Assembly: GCA_043802745.1 (NCBI GenBank)
Contig: JAZDKU010000015.1
Span: 1 to 64,000 of the forward strand
DNA from: STD1-80 sp043802745
GTDB taxonomy: Bacteria > Patescibacteriota > Minisyncoccia > Minisyncoccales > CG1-02-41-26
Direction: 5' to 3'
Length of the DNA stretch: 64,000 nucleotides
Shown: positions 17,735 to 26,600 of the stretch, one piece after another
Layout: every line of letters begins with the position of its first letter
How positions within the stretch are numbered: position 1 is the stretch's first letter
Translations under genes and position numbers: made by a program
The notes under the pieces: generated by a model
The model's database searches: none
Told to the model about the DNA's origin: nothing
The model's input: the letters and a program-made list of their open reading frames with translations, nothing else

Positions 17735-18025
17735 TTATTCTAAAATCGCCAAAATATCTTCTTCTTTGACAATTAAACACTCCTTATCGCCAACTTTTAT
17801 TTTTGTAATACCATAGGGCTTAGAAAATAAAATTTTGTCGCCTACTTTTACAGCCACAGGGACTTTCTCGCCTTTTACTGTTTTTCCCGGGCCAACCGCC
17901 ATAACTTTGGCTTCCTCTGGCCCTTCTCTGTCTGAATTTTGAGGCACAAAAAAACCAGAATCGGTTTTTTCTTTGGCCAAAACTGGCTCAATTAACACAT
18001 GATCAGATAATGGTTTGATAGTCAT
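17735..18025 (-). CDS. groES: Co-chaperonin GroES
   Basis: The 96-residue protein matches GroES throughout: IKPLSDHVLIEPV at the start, the mobile-loop region around TDSGFFVPQNSDREGPEEAK, then VGPGK and VKVGDKILFSKPYG. It caps the GroEL ring. A near-consensus promoter lies about 30 bases upstream of its start. Confidence 0.96.
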   Translation of the reverse strand: MTIKPLSDHVLIEPVLAKEKTDSGFFVPQNSDREGPEEAKVMAVGPGKTVKGEKVPVAVKVGDKILFSKPYGITKIKVGDKECLIVKEEDILAILE

Positions 18026-18054
18026 ATTTTTTTAATTTTTTTCTTAGTATTTAT

Positions 18055-18082
18055 ATTCTACTCTAATCCCAGTCCTCGTCAA
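18055..18082 (-). promoter_or_regulatory. Predicted sigma-70 promoter of groES-groEL
   Basis: On the minus strand TTGACG (18077-18082) and TAGAAT (18055-18060) are 16 bases apart, about 30 bases before the groES ATG. No CIRCE inverted repeat (TTAGCACTC/GAGTGCTAA) is present nearby, so HrcA control is unlikely. The leader is short and A-rich with only a weak Shine-Dalgarno. Confidence 0.6.
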
Positions 18083-18202
18083 TATCAATAGTTATTAAAA
18101 TTAAGCGGAAAATCTTGACTTCACCAACTTTTTGTTTTTTAATAGTAGTCATAAATTTATTCCCTGCTTAATATGAACAGCTTACTCCTTCCCCAAATCT
18201 TG

Positions 18203-21091
18203 TCAACTCCCTGCGCTACCTCGCAAATATTTTCCTGTCCAGCTGGTTTTGTTTTGGCTAATTTGTGTTGGTGTGCCTTCAGCTACAATCTGTCCGCCTT
18301 TTTCTCCGCTATCTGGGCCCAAGTCAACAATCCAATCAGCCTGATTAGCCAAATCCATATTATGTTCAATAATAATTACTGTATTACCCTTATCAACTAA
18401 GGCTTTTAAAACAAACAAAAGCTTGTTTGTATCGTCTGGATGCAAGCCAGTGGTTGGCTCATCAAGAATATATAATGTTTTACCCGTAGATTTCTTTGAC
18501 AGCTCAGTGGCTAATTTTATCCTTTGCGCTTCCCCGCCCGACAAAGAAGTAGCTGACTGGCCAAGCTCAACATAAGAAAGCCCAACCTCGCTTAATGTTT
18601 GTAATTTTTGACTTAAAACTGGTATGTTTTTGAAAAACTCCAAGGCCTCCTCAACTGTCATATTTAAAACATCAGCAATTGATTTTCCTTTGTAATCCAC
18701 CTCCAAAGTCTCTCGATTATATCTTTTGCCATGGCATTCCTGACACTGCACAAAAACATCAGGCAAAAAATACATTTCAATCTTTTTTACGCCTTGGCCT
18801 TCACATGCCTCGCATCTACCACCCCTAACATTAAAACTAAACCTGCCCAATTTAAAACCTCGAACTCTTGCTTCTTTTGTTTTAGCAAAAATATCTCTAA
18901 TATAATTGAAAGCGCCCGTATAGGTGGCTGGATTGCTACGAGGCGTGCGACCAATCGGGGATTGGTCAACCAGAACAACTTTGTCTAAAAACTCTGTACC
19001 CAAAATGCTATCGTGCAGGCCAATAATATCTTTTGACCGATAAAACTTTTGATACAAGGCTTTAGCCAAAATATCATTAATCAAGCTACTCTTGCCAGAC
19101 CCCGAAACCCCTGTCACGCAGACAAATTTACCAAGCGGAATTTTAACATCAATATTTTTTAAATTATTCTCCTTCGCCCCTTTTATTTCTAAGTATCTTT
19201 GTTTTGAAATTTGATTTTTTGAATTTTGGGTTTGTTTAGAGTTTAAGATTTCGGATTTAGAATTTCTGGCAGAAATTATTTTTCTGCCAGAGAGGTATTC
19301 ACCTGTAAGAGTCCTCGAGCTTAACAATTGTTTCGGCGTTCCCTCAAAAATAACCCTACCCCCGTGCTTGCCAGCTCCAGGGCCAATATCAATAATCCAA
19401 TCAGCTGATTTAACTGTTAAAGGATCGTGCTCAACCACAATCACTGAATTACCAACATCTCTTAATTCCTTTAAAGTTACAATTAGCTTACTCTGGTCTC
19501 TGGGGTGCAAGCCAACTGATGGCTCGTCTAAAATATATAAAACCCCAGTTAGTTTTGAACCAATTTGCGTGGCTAATCTTGCTCTTTGCTCTTCCCCGCC
19601 CGACAATGTTTCAGTTTCTCTGGATAGGGTTAAATAATCCAAGCCCACGGAAACCAAAAACCCCAAACGGCTAACGATTTCTTTAATTAAAGGCTGGGCT
19701 ATTTTTAAATGTTCTTGAGAAAAGTTTTTTGTTAAATTTTCAAAAAACTTTTTAGCTTCAATTGACGGCATATCTGAAACATCAGCAACTGATTTACCAG
19801 CAATTTTTACGGCCAGAGATTCTTTGTTCAGGCGCTTGCCTTGACATTTTTCACACACACGAGAAACCATGTAGCGCTGGATTTCTTCCTTAGCCCAATC
19901 AGAATCTGTTGCCCAATATCGCCTTTGCAAATTAGTGATTACTCCTTCAAACCCTTCGCTATTGCCGTATAAAATTAAATCCAAAATTTCTGGCCTTAAA
20001 TTTTTAATTGGCTCATCAAGAGAAAATTTATACTCATCCGCCAAATCAGACAAAACACTAAAATAATAACCCTGCCTGCCAACCTTATGGCTGGCTCTAG
20101 CCCAAGGAAAAATCGCACCCTCTGCAATAGAAAGATTCTTATTGGGAATAACTAAGTCTGGAGAAACTTCTAATTTTTTACCAAGTCCTTGGCAATTCTT
20201 GCAAGCTCCAAAAGGCGAGTTAAAAGAAAATAATCTTGGCTCAATTTCTGGCAAAGAAACTTCGCAATAATCGCAAGCAAAGTGTTCACTAAAGATTAAA
20301 TCTGCTGATTTAATCTTTTGATTCATGGTTGATGATTCATGACTCACGATGACTGCTCCATTGCCAAGTCGCAAGGCAATTTCTAAAGAATCAACTAACC
20401 GAGATTTCTCTAAGTCTTTATCTAAAACTAATCTGTCAACCACGATTTCAATGCTGTGCTTTTTCTGCCTGTCCAAATCTCTTTCTACTGCTTCGTCTAA
20501 TCGTTGAATAACTCCATCAATTCGCGCTCGCACAAACCCGGCTTTTTGCGCTTCTACTAAAACTGCTTTGTGCTCGCCTTTTTTGGCTTTAACAGCCGGA
20601 CCTAAAATATTAATTTCGCTGTTCTTTGGCAGGCTCAAAATATTTTTAACGATTTGGTCGATTGTTTGTTTTTTTACTTCACGGTTGCAATTTGGGCAAT
20701 AGGGCGTGCCTACTCGACTAAACAAAACTCTCAAATAATCGTAAATTTCAGTCATTGTGCCCACTGTGGACCTTGGATTGTGAGATGATTTTCTTTGGTC
20801 TATAGAAATGGCTGGGGAGATGCCTTCTATTTTATCAACATCTGGTTTTTGCATCACGCCTAAAAACTGGCGAGCATAAGAGGATAAACTTTCCACATAT
20901 CTTCTTTGGCCTTCAGCATACAAAGTATCAAAAGCCAAACTGGATTTGCCCGAGCCAGAAACGCCAGTGATAACCACGAGCTTGTTTTTGGGAATGTCCA
21001 AATCAATATTTTTCAAATTGTGCACTCTCGCCCCGCGTATGGAAATATAATTTTGTGGATTTTTTATTTTTGTTGCCATAGAAATATGCAT
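18203..21091 (-). CDS. uvrA: Excinuclease ABC subunit A
   Basis: The 962-residue protein has two ABC ATPase modules: Walker A GVSGSGKSSLAFDTLYAEG (about 41-59) and GVSGSGKSSLINDIL (about 650), with signatures LSGGEEQRARLATQ and LSGGEAQRIKLATE. The zinc modules include CPNCNREVKKQ, CDYCEVSLPEIEPRLFSFN and CEACEGQGVKKIEMYF. It finds helix-distorting DNA damage together with UvrB. About 22 residues in the linker before the second ATPase module (KSEILNSKQTQNSKNQISK) come from a seven-base repeat rather than from family sequence. Confidence 0.97.
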   Translation of the reverse strand: MHISMATKIKNPQNYISIRGARVHNLKNIDLDIPKNKLVVITGVSGSGKSSLAFDTLYAEGQRRYVESLSSYARQFLGVMQKPDVDKIEGISPAISIDQRKSSHNPRSTVGTMTEIYDYLRVLFSRVGTPYCPNCNREVKKQTIDQIVKNILSLPKNSEINILGPAVKAKKGEHKAVLVEAQKAGFVRARIDGVIQRLDEAVERDLDRQKKHSIEIVVDRLVLDKDLEKSRLVDSLEIALRLGNGAVIVSHESSTMNQKIKSADLIFSEHFACDYCEVSLPEIEPRLFSFNSPFGACKNCQGLGKKLEVSPDLVIPNKNLSIAEGAIFPWARASHKVGRQGYYFSVLSDLADEYKFSLDEPIKNLRPEILDLILYGNSEGFEGVITNLQRRYWATDSDWAKEEIQRYMVSRVCEKCQGKRLNKESLAVKIAGKSVADVSDMPSIEAKKFFENLTKNFSQEHLKIAQPLIKEIVSRLGFLVSVGLDYLTLSRETETLSGGEEQRARLATQIGSKLTGVLYILDEPSVGLHPRDQSKLIVTLKELRDVGNSVIVVEHDPLTVKSADWIIDIGPGAGKHGGRVIFEGTPKQLLSSRTLTGEYLSGRKIISARNSKSEILNSKQTQNSKNQISKQRYLEIKGAKENNLKNIDVKIPLGKFVCVTGVSGSGKSSLINDILAKALYQKFYRSKDIIGLHDSILGTEFLDKVVLVDQSPIGRTPRSNPATYTGAFNYIRDIFAKTKEARVRGFKLGRFSFNVRGGRCEACEGQGVKKIEMYFLPDVFVQCQECHGKRYNRETLEVDYKGKSIADVLNMTVEEALEFFKNIPVLSQKLQTLSEVGLSYVELGQSATSLSGGEAQRIKLATELSKKSTGKTLYILDEPTTGLHPDDTNKLLFVLKALVDKGNTVIIIEHNMDLANQADWIVDLGPDSGEKGGQIVAEGTPTQISQNKTSWTGKYLRGSAGS
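19203..19268. repeat. Seven-base-period repeat inside uvrA
   Basis: On the minus strand units such as AATTCTA, AATCCGA, AATCTTA and AACTCTA follow each other in frame and encode an Asn/Ser/Lys/Gln-rich linker between the two halves of UvrA. No stop codon arises. Confidence 0.7.
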
Positions 21092-21135
21092 TATAACCCA
21101 TTTTCACCCAAAAGAAAAGCAACCGGGGTGAACTC

Positions 21136-21606
21136 TTAATCCAGTTGCTTATTTCTTCCATTTATTTCGTCGAAAAATTCCCTAACTGATAAAAGAGTAC
21201 AGTTAGACAATCTTTTCTTATTAATAAATCTCAATATGTTCATCCTTGCTTCTGAATCATCAGTCACAAGGACCATATTTTTAAAATACCTTGCCCTCTT
21301 GAGAGCGTCTAACAAATAGCCGTCTGCTCCTGTTCTGCTCCCTCCATTTGGGCAGAAAACAAGAAAAAAACTTCCGTGTTTCTTTCTCTCTGTTTCAGTT
21401 ACATTGCTTGAGTCAGCGGCAATTTCCACAAGAAAATCGCCATAAGCCGAGCTACTTATGATTCTCTCTCCAAGAGAGTGTAGAGCTTCTGTTAAATGGC
21501 CGTTTTGCTCTCTAATCCTCCTATCTCTGAAAGCCACATTAAATGCGTCGACTATCACTATCTCGTGGCAAACATCGGGATTAAATTTTCTCTTCTTTTT
21601 ATCCAA
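21136..21606 (-). CDS. YacP-like NYN-domain (PIN-like) ribonuclease
   Basis: The NYN fold is indicated by EIVIVDAFNVAFRDRR near the start (acidic catalytic Asp), VEIAADSSNVT in the middle and MVLVTDDSEARMNI followed by LSVREFF near the end. YacP/Rae1-type NYN proteins cut ribosome-associated mRNA. There is no ATG in frame. TTG at 21606 is favoured because AGAGGTGA stands five bases before it, a strong match to the anti-Shine-Dalgarno; the alternative is TTG at 21645. From 21606 the product has 156 residues. It is divergent from dprA. Confidence 0.72.
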   Translation of the reverse strand: MDKKKRKFNPDVCHEIVIVDAFNVAFRDRRIREQNGHLTEALHSLGERIISSSAYGDFLVEIAADSSNVTETERKKHGSFFLVFCPNGGSRTGADGYLLDALKRARYFKNMVLVTDDSEARMNILRFINKKRLSNCTLLSVREFFDEINGRNKQLD

Positions 21607-21721
21607 TAAAATCACCTCTCTCCTTATTGGATTTTTAATACGCAATTAAAAAAAGATTACTCCAAATATTAGAAAAATACAAGTTTTGGGAAAAATAAAG
21701 AAAGTATGATACATTAAATTT

Positions 21722-22609
21722 ATGGAGAGGTTTTTGAATAATTTTCCAATAGGACAGATCGATATAAAAAATTCTTATTTTCCCAAGGCGTTGAGAAATT
21801 TAGCGGGAATGCCAGAGGTTTTATATTACAGGGGCAATATCAAAATTTTAAATGAAAAATGCTTTGCCATTGTGGGCACGAGAAAGCCAACAGATTATGG
21901 CAAATCAGTTGCTTTATCTTTTAGCAATGGGCTTGCTGAATCTGGACTAACAATTGTTTCTGGCCTGGCCTTGGGCATTGATAGCTTAGCTCACCAGTGC
22001 GCTATTGATAAAAATGCTTTAACCATAGCGGTTTTGGGCTCTGGTCTAGACGAGCCATGCTTTTACCCTGCAGAAAACTTAAAATTAGCCAAACAAATTT
22101 TAGAAAAAAATGGCTGTTTAGTTTCAGAATATCCATCTGGCACAAAAGGCGCTCTCTATACTTTCCCGCAAAGAAACCGTATAATAGCAGGGTTGTCACT
22201 TGGAGCCTTAGTGGTGGAAGCAAAAATAAAATCTGGTGCTTTGATTACAGCCAGCTATGCCAAGCAATATAAAAAACCTGTTTTTGCCATACCAAATAGC
22301 ATTTACACCCAAACTTCCAAGGGCTGTAATTTTTTAATAAAAAACGGAGCCAAGCTGGTTGAATCGCCAAATGAAATCCTAGAAGTCCTTGGTTTAAAAC
22401 AAAAAATAGAAACACAAGACCTTTTTGGCACAAGCCAAGAAAAAATAATAGCTGAAGTTCTAAAAAACGGCCCCTTACACATTGACACTATAATTGAAAA
22501 AACAAAAATGCCATCTCAGGCAATATCTGGAATTATCTGTATAATGGAATTAGAAAATAAAATTAAAAACCTAGGCGCAAACACATATGCAATCATTAAT
22601 AATAGTTGA
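21722..22609 (+). CDS. dprA: DNA processing protein DprA
   Basis: The 295-residue protein has the Rossmann-like DprA core: CFAIVGTRKPTDYGKSVA (about 46-63), TIVSGLALGIDSLAHQCA (about 77-94), GSGLDEPCFYPAEN, and TSKGCNFLIKNGAKLV, followed by a small winged-helix domain (KNGPLHIDTIIEKTKMPSQ). It loads RecA on incoming single-stranded DNA during transformation. The N-terminal SAM-like domain of longer DprA proteins is missing. It overlaps topA by 23 bases. A TATGAT -10 lies at 21705-21710 without a clear -35. Confidence 0.95.
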   Translation: MERFLNNFPIGQIDIKNSYFPKALRNLAGMPEVLYYRGNIKILNEKCFAIVGTRKPTDYGKSVALSFSNGLAESGLTIVSGLALGIDSLAHQCAIDKNALTIAVLGSGLDEPCFYPAENLKLAKQILEKNGCLVSEYPSGTKGALYTFPQRNRIIAGLSLGALVVEAKIKSGALITASYAKQYKKPVFAIPNSIYTQTSKGCNFLIKNGAKLVESPNEILEVLGLKQKIETQDLFGTSQEKIIAEVLKNGPLHIDTIIEKTKMPSQAISGIICIMELENKIKNLGANTYAIINNS

Positions 22610-24737
22610 AAGCCCGACAAAGGCGAAAACCCTGCAAGGGTTTCTTGACAAAAATTACAATGTTATCTCTTCTTTTGGTCATGTGAGAGATTTGCCAAAA
22701 AGTGTTTTGGGTGTGGATGTTGAAAAAAACTTTGAAGTGAAGTATATCGTGCCAATTAAAGCCAAACCAAAGGTGAAGATCTTAAAAGAAGAGGCTAAAA
22801 AATCTGATGAAATTATACTAGCAACCGACGAAGACCGCGAAGGAGAAGCAATTGCCTGGCACTTATCTGAAGTTTTAAAGCTAGAAAACCCAAAAAGAAT
22901 TGCTTTTCACGAAATAACAAAAACAGCTATTGAAGAAGCGTTAAAAAACCCGCGAAAAATAGATATGAATTTAGTAAACGCCCAGCAATCAAGAAGAGTT
23001 TTGGACAGATTGGTTGGCTACAAGCTTTCTCCTTTTTTATGGAAAAAAATAATGCGAGGGTTGTCAGCGGGCCGAGTGCAGTCAGTGGCTATGCGCTTAA
23101 TTTGCGCAAGAGAAGACGAAATCAAAAAATTTATCCCCCAAGAGTACTGGTCCATTGAGGCATTGCTTGACCGCTTCCGCCCCACCCCTCGGCCCCAAGC
23201 CGAGGAGTGGGGCGGTTTCCGAGCAAATTTGATTGGCGTTGAAATAAAAAACAAAGCTCAAGCTGATAAAATTTTGCAGGAATTAGATGGGGCGCAATAC
23301 ATTGTTGAAAGCATTGAGAAAAAAGAAACAATCAGAAACCCCCAAGCCCCCTTCACCACCAGCACTCTCCAACAAACATCTTCAAGCAAGCTAGGCTATG
23401 GAGCAAAAAGAACCATGATGATTGCCCAAAAGCTTTATGAAAAAGGTCATATTACCTATCATCGTACCGATTCCTTAAACCTAAATATGCAAAGCCAAGA
23501 AATAGCCAAGCAGTTTATAATTAACTCTTTTGGTGAAAAATATTGGCCAGGAGATTATAGAAAGTTTAAAACAAAATCAAAATCAGCCCAAGAAGCCCAT
23601 GAGGCCATCCGGCCAACTCATCCTGAAAACGATCCTGATAGCTTTAAAAAATCAGCTAAGCCAACCCCAGACGAATCAAAGCTTTACACTTTAATTTGGC
23701 AAAGATTTATAGCTAGTCAAATGAGCCAGGCTATTTTTGACACTTGCTCAATTGACATAAAAGCCCATTCGGCAAGCTCAGGGCAGGCCCCTTCGAATTC
23801 CTCAGGACAGGCTTATACATTTAGGGCTAATGGCCAAACCTTAAAATTTGATGGGTTTTTGAAAGTTTATCCTGTTAAGTTTGAAGAAACAGATTTGCCC
23901 AACTTGGATAAGGGCGAAGTTCTTGAGTTAAAAGACTTACTCTCAAATCAACATTTTACCCAACCCCCGGCCAGATATTCAGAAGCAACATTAATAAAAG
24001 TTTTAGAAAAAGAAGGCATTGGCCGACCATCAACATATGCCCCAACGCTAAGCACAATTCAACAGAGAAACTACACCGAGAAAGACGAAAACAAAAAGCT
24101 AAAACCAACCCAAATTGGCATAATGGTTGACACGATGCTTTTAGCGAACTTTCCCCAGATTGTAGATATTCAATTTACTGCTAAAATGGAGAAAGAGTTC
24201 GATGAGGTAGCTAATGGAAAAGACACTTTTCAACAAACCTTAAAAGATTTTTATATGCCATTTGAAAAAATTTTAAAAGACAAAGAAAAAACCGTGGAAA
24301 AATTAGATCTCACAGAAAAAACCGATAAAATATGCCCAGAATGTAAAAACCCAATGGTGCTACGGATGGGCAGGTTTGGAAAGTTTTATGCGTGCAGTAA
24401 GTTTCCAGAGTGTAAACATACAGAGCCAATAAAAAAACCAACTCTTGGAATTGAGTGCCCAAAATGCGGTCTAGGTCAAATAACTGAAAAAACAACAAAA
24501 ACCAAAAAAATATTTTACGGTTGCTCAAATTGGCCCAAGTGCGACTTTGCTTTATGGGATAAACCAGTTAATCAATTCTGCCCGGATTGCAAGTCTATAA
24601 TGATAGAAACAAAACCTGCCCGCAATGCTTCCAGCATAGCTGATGCAGGCGGGAGTAAAGTAATAAAATGCCCAAGTAAAACCTGCCCATCAATTATCAA
24701 TGCAAAAGAAAATAAAAAACTTAAAAAGGAAACTTAA
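22587..24737 (+). CDS. topA: DNA topoisomerase I
   Basis: The 716-residue protein has a Toprim domain at the start (LIIVESPTKAKTL and ATDEDREGEAIAWH), the catalytic Tyr in HITYHRTDSLNL (about residues 290-301; His replaces the usual Met), and three C-terminal zinc ribbons (CPECKNPMVLRMG, CPKCGLGQITEK, CPDCKSIMIE). It relaxes negative supercoils. Three stretches do not belong to the family: about residues 197-209 (RPTPRPQAEEWGG), 394-409 (two eight-residue SxSSGQA copies) and 676-689 (PARNASSIADAGGS). Each is encoded by a GC-rich repeat or palindrome. Confidence 0.96.
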   Translation: MQSLIIVESPTKAKTLQGFLDKNYNVISSFGHVRDLPKSVLGVDVEKNFEVKYIVPIKAKPKVKILKEEAKKSDEIILATDEDREGEAIAWHLSEVLKLENPKRIAFHEITKTAIEEALKNPRKIDMNLVNAQQSRRVLDRLVGYKLSPFLWKKIMRGLSAGRVQSVAMRLICAREDEIKKFIPQEYWSIEALLDRFRPTPRPQAEEWGGFRANLIGVEIKNKAQADKILQELDGAQYIVESIEKKETIRNPQAPFTTSTLQQTSSSKLGYGAKRTMMIAQKLYEKGHITYHRTDSLNLNMQSQEIAKQFIINSFGEKYWPGDYRKFKTKSKSAQEAHEAIRPTHPENDPDSFKKSAKPTPDESKLYTLIWQRFIASQMSQAIFDTCSIDIKAHSASSGQAPSNSSGQAYTFRANGQTLKFDGFLKVYPVKFEETDLPNLDKGEVLELKDLLSNQHFTQPPARYSEATLIKVLEKEGIGRPSTYAPTLSTIQQRNYTEKDENKKLKPTQIGIMVDTMLLANFPQIVDIQFTAKMEKEFDEVANGKDTFQQTLKDFYMPFEKILKDKEKTVEKLDLTEKTDKICPECKNPMVLRMGRFGKFYACSKFPECKHTEPIKKPTLGIECPKCGLGQITEKTTKTKKIFYGCSNWPKCDFALWDKPVNQFCPDCKSIMIETKPARNASSIADAGGSKVIKCPSKTCPSIINAKENKKLKKET
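23177..23215. repeat. GC-rich palindromic element inside topA (copy 1)
   Basis: Sixteen-base arms (CCGCCCCACCCCTCGG and CCGAGGAGTGGGGCGG) pair with one mismatch around a seven-base loop. A 35-base identical segment, in the same orientation to the gene and the same frame, lies in metG at 31231-31266. Both encode RPTPRPQAEEWGG. Confidence 0.9.
23768..23813. repeat. Two tandem 22-base repeats inside topA
   Basis: TTCGGCAAGCTCAGGGCAGG and TTCGAATTCCTCAGGACAGG start 24 bases apart, giving two eight-residue units (SASSGQAP, SNSSGQAY). The CTCAGGRCAGGC and TTCGGCAAGCTCAG cores resemble a REP-like repeat that recurs as a single copy upstream of argS (50652-50673). Confidence 0.8.
24615..24653. repeat. 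Imperfect palindrome inside topA zinc ribbon 3
   Basis: CCTGCCCGCAATGC and GATGCAGGCGGG face each other around AGCATAGC. The insert lies between the two cysteine pairs of the third zinc ribbon and encodes PARNASSIADAGGS, so it lengthens the loop without breaking the frame. Confidence 0.75.
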
Positions 24738-26472
24738 CTCCCCGGAGTTATTTGAAGAAATAATTCAGCTTGCAAAAGAAGAAATTTTTAGGCCTATTTT
24801 AAGCGATGAAAAAATCGCTAAAAACAAGGCTTTTTTGTTTAACCATGCCATAAAAACCGGGGAAATACTAAGCGAAATAAACTCATCAAAAGAAACTATT
24901 TTAGCTGGAATACTTTACCAGCTCAAAGATTTAGTTTTTCCAAAATCAATCACCCAAGAAAGCCAACAAAACGAAATCTTTGACATTATAACTTTAACAA
25001 AAAAGCTTAGAGATTCTTTTGGTTTTTTCAAAGAGCCAAAAATGAAATCTATTAAAGACTGGCAAAAAGTTCTTTTTGATGAGCAATCAGAAAATTTAAG
25101 AAAGTCATTTTTTGCTTTAGCTAAAGACCTCCAACCCATCTTGGTTTTAATAGCCGACTCTTTGGACGAAATAGAGAGTATGGCAAGATATTACAACAAA
25201 AACCAACAAAAAAACCAGGCCATCATTGCTTTGGAAATTATGGCGCCTTTATGCTATGCCCTTGGTATGGAAAACTTGAAAGTAAGGTTTGAAGATGCTG
25301 CCTTTCCCATTCTCTATCCCAAAGAATACGGGTGGTTAATCAAAAACTTCACCGACGACAGAACAGAAATAAGGGCCTACACTGAAAAGATAAAACCAAA
25401 AGTTAAAAAAATTCTTCAAGATAAAGGCCTAACAAAAGTTGAAATCTTTTCCCGAGCAAAGGGCTTATTTTCGCTTTATCAAAAACTCTTAAGACACGAC
25501 ATGGATTTTAGCCAAATTTACGACGTAGTGGCTGTTCGGGTTTTAGTTGAAACAGCGGACGATTGTTATAAAGCCTTGGGTTTTTTGCACCAAATTTTTC
25601 AGCCCCTACCAAACAGAACAAAAGACTATATTGGCAATCCAAAAAACAATGGCTATCGGGCAATCCACACCACTGTTACTGGCCCAGAAAATAAAACATT
25701 TGAAATCCAAATAAAAACAATGCAAATGCACCAAGAAGCTGAGTTTGGTATTGCTGCTCACTTGGGATATAAGGGAAAGATAAACTCAAAAGCTTATAAA
25801 CAATTTTTTTGGCTTGATAAAATTCGCCAATGGAAGGCTGAAGCAACAACAATGGATGGTCTTTCAAAAGATATTAAAAAGGGGTTGTTTAAAGATTTAA
25901 TTTTTGTTTCAACGCCAAAAGGCGACCTTATCAACCTGCCAAAAGACGCAACCCCGGTTGACTTTGCCTATGCTGTTCATTCAGATATCGGCGACCATTG
26001 CGAAGGCGCCTTGGTTAATCAAAAAATGGTACCCTTAAATTATAAACTGCAAAACAATGACCATATAGAAATTTTGACTAGCAAGAACCACTCTCCTTCA
26101 GAAAAATGGCTAAGTTTTGTTAAGACACAAAAAGCTAAAAGCAAAATCAGCAAATTTTTAGAGCAGTCATTGGGCCAACCCGCTCAATCAATGGCTAAGG
26201 CAACTGTTTCAGCTATTACAGAAAAGGTTAGCCTTATTAAAAAAATTATTCCTAGCCGCTTTATCAAGACACCAAAAATTTTAATTGGCGGAGAACAAGG
26301 GATTGCCTTTAAGCTAACTATGTGTTGCCACCCCAAACTAGGTGATAAAATTTCAGCTTTCATAACCCAGGGAGGAGGCGCTTCTGTTCATAAAGAAACC
26401 TGCTTTAACTTAATCGAATTAAAACAAAAATGGCCCGAACGAATCGTGCCAGCTTCTTGGGTTAGTTCTTGA
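24700..26472 (+). CDS. RelA/SpoT-family (p)ppGpp synthetase with degenerate HD domain
   Basis: The 590-residue protein keeps the synthetase core: RAKGLFSLYQKLL (about 247-259), YDVVAVRVLV, NNGYRAIHTTVTGP and EIQIKTMQMHQEAEFGIAAH (catalytic Glu). A TGS domain (VSTPKGDLINLPKDATPVD, about 405-460) and a Cys/His segment (TMCCHPKLGDK) follow. The N-terminal hydrolase motif is lost: the usual LHD is YQLKD in AGILYQLKDLVF. The C-terminal ACT domain is absent (RelA has about 740 residues). It therefore probably makes but does not degrade (p)ppGpp. The ATG at 24700 overlaps topA by 38 bases; no later ATG is close. Confidence 0.88.
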   Translation: MQKKIKNLKRKLNSPELFEEIIQLAKEEIFRPILSDEKIAKNKAFLFNHAIKTGEILSEINSSKETILAGILYQLKDLVFPKSITQESQQNEIFDIITLTKKLRDSFGFFKEPKMKSIKDWQKVLFDEQSENLRKSFFALAKDLQPILVLIADSLDEIESMARYYNKNQQKNQAIIALEIMAPLCYALGMENLKVRFEDAAFPILYPKEYGWLIKNFTDDRTEIRAYTEKIKPKVKKILQDKGLTKVEIFSRAKGLFSLYQKLLRHDMDFSQIYDVVAVRVLVETADDCYKALGFLHQIFQPLPNRTKDYIGNPKNNGYRAIHTTVTGPENKTFEIQIKTMQMHQEAEFGIAAHLGYKGKINSKAYKQFFWLDKIRQWKAEATTMDGLSKDIKKGLFKDLIFVSTPKGDLINLPKDATPVDFAYAVHSDIGDHCEGALVNQKMVPLNYKLQNNDHIEILTSKNHSPSEKWLSFVKTQKAKSKISKFLEQSLGQPAQSMAKATVSAITEKVSLIKKIIPSRFIKTPKILIGGEQGIAFKLTMCCHPKLGDKISAFITQGGGASVHKETCFNLIELKQKWPERIVPASWVSS

Positions 26473-26509
26473 AATTACCCCCAAAATCTGCAATACTAAA
26501 AAACAACAA

Positions 26510-26594
26510 GCCGAGGTGATGGAACTGGCTAGACATGTAGGTCTCAAAAACCTATGGCCGAAAGGCCGTGAGGGTTCGACTCCCTCTCTCGGCA
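26510..26594 (+). tRNA. tRNA-Leu (CAA)
   Basis: Acceptor GCCGAGG pairs with TCTCGGC (one G-T pair). The anticodon arm TAGGT-CTCAAAA-ACCTA gives anticodon CAA, a long variable arm (TGGCCGAAAGGCC) follows, and the T-arm contains GGTTCGACTCC. The discriminator is A, as in leucine tRNAs. CCA is not encoded. It stands just after the relA-like gene and before a strong terminator. Confidence 0.95.
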
Positions 26595-26600
26595 CATAAA

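Noticed and set aside
17629..18202. CIRCE operator for groESL
   Set aside because: No TTAGCACTC/GAGTGCTAA inverted repeat was found on either strand; only an ordinary promoter is visible.
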